Positions 58,807 to 64,000 of a stretch of 64,000 nt of DNA are shown one piece after another. A program made the translations under genes and the position numbers. The DNA is from Homalodisca vitripennis (Eukaryota > Arthropoda > Insecta > Hemiptera > Cicadellidae), in contig NW_025776243.1 of assembly GCF_021130785.1 (NCBI RefSeq), positions 1-64,000 on the forward strand, written 5' to 3'. Under the pieces are notes generated by a model. The model searched no databases. It saw nothing but the letters and a program-made list of their open reading frames with translations, and had not been told where the DNA came from. Position 1 is the first letter of the stretch, and each line of letters opens with the position of its first letter.

Positions 58807-60551
58807 CTATATTATATACAGCCGCATGTGAAACCACTCACTCACTCACTCACTGATGGATGTATACAAATTCTAACATAGTTCTAGAAGTGCTGGAAAC
58901 TTGAAATTTGGCACGCGGGTACCTTTTGTCGTGTAACCAACAGGAAAAGTCTGAAAACCGGACTTTTTTACTTCTAAACCCCTCAAAAAAATTCCCGAAA
59001 AATCGCGCATTTTTCACCCCTGCAGGCCTTTTTTGTAAGCCCGATAGCGGGCGAACCGTTCTAGCTAGCTCGGATCTGACGAAAAATTCATAATCAGGAA
59101 TGAGGTGAACTACAAAAAAGGTCCAGTGACTTTTTGCTCTATCTTCCATGGTTAAGCGACAAAACGCTCGAACATTTGAAATTCCAGAGATTTTTTCGAT
59201 AAAAATAATGTTTTCAAGCCCGATAGCGGCCGAACCGTTGGTCGTAGCTCAAATCTGATTGACCCATCAAATTAGCAAATTGCGCGATCTACAGAAAAGG
59301 TCCAGTAACTTTTTGCCCTATCTCGATTGGTTTGGCCGAAAAACGTGATTATGTACAATTTTGTTGTAACTTTTACGCGAAACTTTTGTTTTTGGGGTCG
59401 ATTAGCGGCGGCGAAACCATTGGTCGGAGGTCAAAAATAAGACTAACGTTTTTATTTAGGAAATAAGATGACCTACAAAAAAGGTCCAGTGACTTTTTAC
59501 TATATTTCCCTTAGTTTGACCGCAAAACGCGATTAAGTGAAAATATTGGACATTTTCGCCTAAAAAATTTACATTCCGGGCTTGATAGCGGCTAAACGGT
59601 TGGTCGTAACTCAAAACAAAATTTTAAACGGGATTTAGGAAATCACGTGATCTACAGAAAAGGTTCAGTGACTTCGGGAGTTGGCTGAGCGTTAGCTAAG
59701 CGTCAATAGTAGATAGGGACAGAGGAATATTTATTATGTTCACAGACACAATACCCTGTAAAAAAGGCCCAAGTGTGTCATTAACCCCCCCCCGGGGATT
59801 TCCTGGTATGACCTGATAACCTCCTGTACATTCAACCCCCTGATGTGTTAACCCCCCTGGTAACATTAAACCCCCCCAGGGAATTTCCTGCCATGACCTC
59901 ATGTCCGAATTTTACCAGTCACCAAATCTCTTAACCCCCCCCCTGGGAAGATCCTGGTATGACCAGATAACCCCCTGGAGACTTATCCCCCGGTAACGTT
60001 AACCCCCCCTGGGAATTTGTTCATATGACCAGACAATATCCTGACGAAATTAAACCCCCTCTTGTCTTAACCTCCTTAACATTAATCACCCACCCAGGGA
60101 ATTTCTCGCCTTGACTAGATAGTCTCCTGGTGATATTAAACCCCCTGTTCGACTTAAAATACTGCCTTGAGGTCGGTTTTTATTATGTTTATACTAAACA
60201 ATTCAAGATAGCTGACCCGTGCAGACTTTTCTCCCGAGCTCATTTCTGGCTAAACCATAGGTCGTAGATCAGATCTGAGGGCACAATCGAAAGACCAAAA
60301 AATTAAATTTCCAACAAGAAAGGTCCAGTCACTTTTTGTCGTATCTCTAACGGTTTAACCGCAAAATGCCCTCAAAGTCAAAAGTTTTTACGAATCCGGA
60401 AAAAAATCTATGAAAAAGGTCAATTTTTAAATCCCTTGTCATTTACTTAATGTCCGGACTTAACCAGTCACCGAATTCCGCTTATCCCCGAATTTGCAAG
60501 CGTTTACTTTGGGGCCTGGGGGCGTAGCCCCCAGCGAGCCGAAGGCGAGTC
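58807..60551. repeat. Array unit 4, type B
   Basis: Type B head. A frame of 99 codons on the minus strand in the head is identical in unit 5, which shows very recent copying rather than a gene. Confidence 0.93.
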
Positions 60552-62303
60552 CTATATTATATACAGCCGCATGTGAAACCACTCACTCACTCACTCACTG
60601 ATGGATGTATACAAATTCTAACATAGTTCTAGAAGTGCTGGAAACTTGAAATTTGGCACGCGGGTACCTTTTGTCGTGTAACCAACAGGAAAAGTCTGAA
60701 AACCGGACTTTTTTACTTCTAAACCCCTCAAAAAAATTCCCGAAAAATCGCGCATTTTTCACCCCTGCAGGCCTTTTTTGTAAGCCCGATAGCGGGCGAA
60801 CCGTTCTAGCTAGCTCGGATCTGACGAAAAATTCATAATCAGGAATGAGGTGAACTACAAAAAAGGTCCAGTGACTTTTTGCTCTATCTTCCATGGTTAA
60901 GCGACAAAACGCTCGAACATTTGAAATTCCAGAGATTTTTTCGATAAAAAAAAATAATGTTTCAAGCCCGATAGCGGCCGAACCGTTGGTCGTAGCTCAA
61001 ATCTGATTGACCCATCAAATTAGCAAATTGCGCGATCTACAGAAAAGGTCCAGTAACTTTTTGCCCTATCTCGATTGGTTTGGCCGACGAAAAAAAAAAC
61101 GTGATTATGTACAATTTTGTTGTAACTTTTACGCGAAACTTTTGTTTTTGGGGTCGATAGCGGCGAAACCATTGGTCGGAGGTCAAAATAAGACTAACGT
61201 TTTATTTAGGAAATAAGATGACCTACAAAAAAGGTCCAGTGACTTTTTACTATATTTCCCTTAGTTTGACCGCAAAACGCGATTTAAGTGAAAATATTGG
61301 ACATTTTCGCCTAAAAATTTACATTCCGGGCTTGATAGCGGCTAAACGGTTGGTCGTAACTCAAAACAAATTTTAAACGGGATTTAGGAAATCACGTGAT
61401 CTACAGAAAAGGTTCAGTGACTTCGGGAGTTGGCTGAGCGTTAGCTAAGCGTCAATAGTAGATAGGGACAGAGGAATATTTATTATGTTCACAGACACAA
61501 TACCCTGTAAAAAAGGCCCAAGTGTGTCATTAACCCCCCCCCCGGGGATTTCCTGGTATGACCTGATAACCTCCTGTACATTCAACCCCCTGATGTGTTA
61601 ACCCCCCTGGTAACATTAAACCCCCCCAGGGAATTTCCTGCCATGACCTCATGTCCGAATTTTACCAGTCACCAAAATCTCTTAACCCCCCCCCCTGGGA
61701 AGATCCTGGTATGACCAGATAACCCCCTGGAGACTTATCCCCCGGTAACGTTAACCCCCCCTGGGAATTTATTCATATGACCAGACAATATCCTGACGAA
61801 ATTAAACCCCCTCTTGTCTTAACCTCCTTAACATTAATCACCCACCCAGGGAATTTCTCGCCTTGACTAGATAGTCTCCTGGTGATATTAAAACCCCCTG
61901 TTCGACTTAAAATACTGCCTTGAGGTCGGTTTTTATTATGTTTATACTAAACAATTCAAGATAGCTGACCCGTGCAGACTTTTCTCCCGAGCTCATTTCT
62001 GGCTAAACCATAGGTCGTAGATCAGATCTGAGGGCACAATCGAAAGACAAAATTAAATTTCCAACAAGAAAGGTCCAGTCACTTTTTGTCGTATCTCTAA
62101 CGGTTTAACCGCAAAATGCCCTCAAAGTCAAAAGTTTTTACGAATCCGGAAAAAAAATCTATGAAAAAGGTCAATTTTTAAATCCCTTGTCATTTACTTA
62201 ATGTCCGGACTTAACCAGTCACCGAATTCCGCTTATCCCCGAATTTGCAAGCGTTTACTTTGGGGGCCTGGGGGCGTAGCCCCCAGCGAGCCGAAGGCGA
62301 GTC
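60552..62303. repeat. Array unit 5, type B
   Basis: A second type B unit directly after another, breaking the A-B alternation. Slightly longer owing to A- and C-run expansion. Confidence 0.93.
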
Positions 62304-64000
62304 TAATATATATACAACCGCATGTGTAACTGACTGACTGACTCACTCACGTATACTAATTCTAACCTACTTCCAGATGAGTTAGAGACTTGAAATTTGG
62401 TACACAGATAGCTTTCCACGTGTAACCACCAGGAAAATCCCGAAAAGTGAGAATTTTTCATTTTCAACCCCTCAAAAAAATTCCCAAAAAATCGCGCATT
62501 CTTCACCCCTGCAGGCATTTTTTGTAAGCCCGATAGCGGGCGAACCGTTGGAGCTAGCTCGGATCTGACGGAAAATTCATGGTCAGGAATGAAGTGAACT
62601 ACAAAAAAGGTCTAATGACTTTTTGCTCCATCTTCCATGGTTAAGCGACAAAACGCTCGAACATTTGAAATTCCAGAGATTTTTTCGATAAAAATAATGT
62701 TTCAAGCCCGATAGCGGCCGAACCGTTGGTCGTAGCTCAAATCTGATTGACCCATCAAATTAGCAAATTGCGCGATCTACAGAAAAGGTCCAGTAATCTT
62801 TTGCCCTATCTCGATTGGTTTGGCCGAAAAAAAAACGTGATTATGTACAATTTTGTTGTAACTTTTACGCGAAACTTTTGTTTTTGGGGTCGATAGCGGC
62901 GAAACCATTGGTCGGAGGTCAAAATAAGACTAACGTTTTATTTAGGAAATAAGATGACCTACAAAAAAGGTCCAGTGACTTTTTACTATATTTCCCTTAG
63001 TTTGACCGCAAAACGCGATTAAGTGAAAATATTGGACATTTTTCGCCTAAAAATTTACATTCCGGGCTTGATAGCGGCTAAACGGTTGGTCGTAACTCAA
63101 AACAAATTTTAAACGGGATTTAGGAAATCACGTGATCTACAGAAAAGGTTCAGTGACTTCGGGAGTTGGCTGAGCGTTAGCTAAGCGTCAATAGTAGATA
63201 GGGACAGAGGAATATTTATTATGTTCACAGACACAATACCCTCTAAAAAAGGCCCAAGTGTGTCATTAACCCCCGGTAATATTAACCCCCCCCCCGGGGA
63301 TTTCCTGGTATGACCTGATAACCTCCTGTACATTCAACCCCTGATGTGTTAACCCCCCTGGTAACATTAAACCCCCCCAGGGAATTTCCTGCCATGACCT
63401 CATGTCCGAATTTTACCAGTCACCAAATCTCTTAACCCCCCCCCCTGGGAAGATCCTGGTATGACCAGATAACCCCCTGGAGACTTATCCCCCGGTAACG
63501 TTAACCCCCCTGGGAATTTATTCATATGACCAGACAATATCCTGACGAAATTAAACCCCCTCTTGTCTTAACCTCCTTAACATTAATCACCCACCCAGGG
63601 AATTTCTCGCCTTGACTAGATAGTCTCCTGGTGATATTAAACCCCCTGTTCGACTTAAAATACTGCCTTGAGGTCGGTTTTTATTATGTTTATACTAAAC
63701 AATTCAAGATAGCTGACCCGTGCAGACTTTTCTCCCGAGCTCATTTCTGGCTAAACCATAGGTCGTAGATCAGATCTGAGGGCACAATCGAAAGACAAAA
63801 TTAAATTTCCAACAAGAAAGGTCCAGTCACTTTTTGTCGTATCTCTAACGGTTTAACCGCAAAATGCCCTCAAAGTCAAAAGTTTTTACGAATCCGGAAA
63901 AAAATCTATGAAAAAGGTCAATTTTTAAATCCCTTGTCATTTACTTAATGTCCGGACTTAACCAGTCACCGAATTCCGCTTATCCCCGAATTTGCAAGCG
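62304..64000. repeat. Array unit 6, type A, truncated by window end
   Basis: Type A head; an extra CCCGGTAATATTAAC segment near 63270-63290 is not seen in units 1-5. Ends at GAATTTGCAAGCG, just before the hairpin tail would come. Confidence 0.92.

Larger units (their letters stand above)
51386..64000. repeat. Satellite-like array of about 1.74-kb units with higher-order structure
   Basis: Each unit ends in GCGAGCCGAAGGCGAGTC, ending at 53583, 55324, 57066, 58806, 60551 and 62303, giving periods of 1741, 1742, 1740, 1745 and 1752 bp. The array continues past the window. The sequence is clearly GC-richer than the rest of the window. Units consist of a TA-rich head with GACT/CACT repeats, four sub-repeats of about 180 bp, a C-run tract and a hairpin tail. 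Open frames in it recur only because the DNA recurs and have no recognisable domains. Confidence 0.95.

Noticed and set aside
58850..59149. 99-codon minus-strand frame, identical at 60595-60894
   Set aside because: Identity reflects duplication of type B array units. It is broken in unit 2 (55368-55668) by a homopolymer change and overlaps opposite-strand frames; low support as a gene.
53584..64000. CRISPR-like array
   Set aside because: The repeats are 1.74 kb with no short unique spacers, and the context is eukaryotic.

Overview
The window is nuclear DNA of an arthropod, most likely an insect. It is AT-rich, with spliced genes bounded by GT..AG introns, many microsatellites, and nested class I and class II transposons. 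The only host gene family I recognise with confidence is cathepsin L (papain family C1A cysteine proteases). Tandem cathepsin L families are common in insects, especially Hemiptera, but I cannot name the species from the sequence alone.

Layout. Three tandem units of roughly 13 kb each carry a cathepsin L gene plus a long, closely similar downstream spacer. Unit 1 has its gene at 1250-5570 and its spacer at 5571-11137, continuing after an inserted retrotransposon at 25609-29000. Unit 2 has its gene at 29480-34300 and its spacer at 34300-42550. Unit 3 has its gene at 42869-45956 and its spacer at 45957-51385. Each gene has a non-coding first exon and six coding exons. As assembled, no copy is intact: copy 1 has many single-base insertions and a broken start codon, copy 2 has one frameshift in exon 5, and copy 3 has perfect exons 3-7 but has lost its promoter, exon 1 and the signal-peptide exon between two CA microsatellites.

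In unit 1, a Ty3/Gypsy-like LTR retrotransposon (11138-25608, minus strand, about 11.3 kb without its nested insert) sits in a 119-bp tandem repeat and is flanked by a 4-bp CTAC duplication. Its LTRs, initiator-tRNA-Met-type primer binding site, polypurine tract, gag, protease, RT, RNase H and integrase can all be read, with several single-base frameshifts. Between the primer site and gag, in the same orientation, lies a separate SGNH/GDSL-hydrolase-like ORF (18771-19353), which is unusual for a Gypsy element. Its upstream LTR is split by a 3.1-kb TTAA-target DNA transposon (22089-25212) with 18-bp perfect terminal inverted repeats and a Kolobok/Mutator-like transposase.

From 51386 to the end of the window the spacer gives way to a GC-richer tandem array of about 1.74-kb units. 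There are two unit types (order A-B-A-B-B-A after a diverged leader). Each is built of about 180-bp sub-repeats plus a C-run tract and ends in two small hairpins with GTA and GAA loops. No protein-coding gene is convincing there.

How the parts relate: the locus grew by tandem duplication of a probably gut-expressed protease gene and was then broken up by retrotransposon insertion, microsatellite-bounded deletion and satellite expansion. LTRs that differ almost only by indels, and the all-insertion pattern of lesions in copy 1, mean that long-read consensus error must be excluded before any copy is called a pseudogene.
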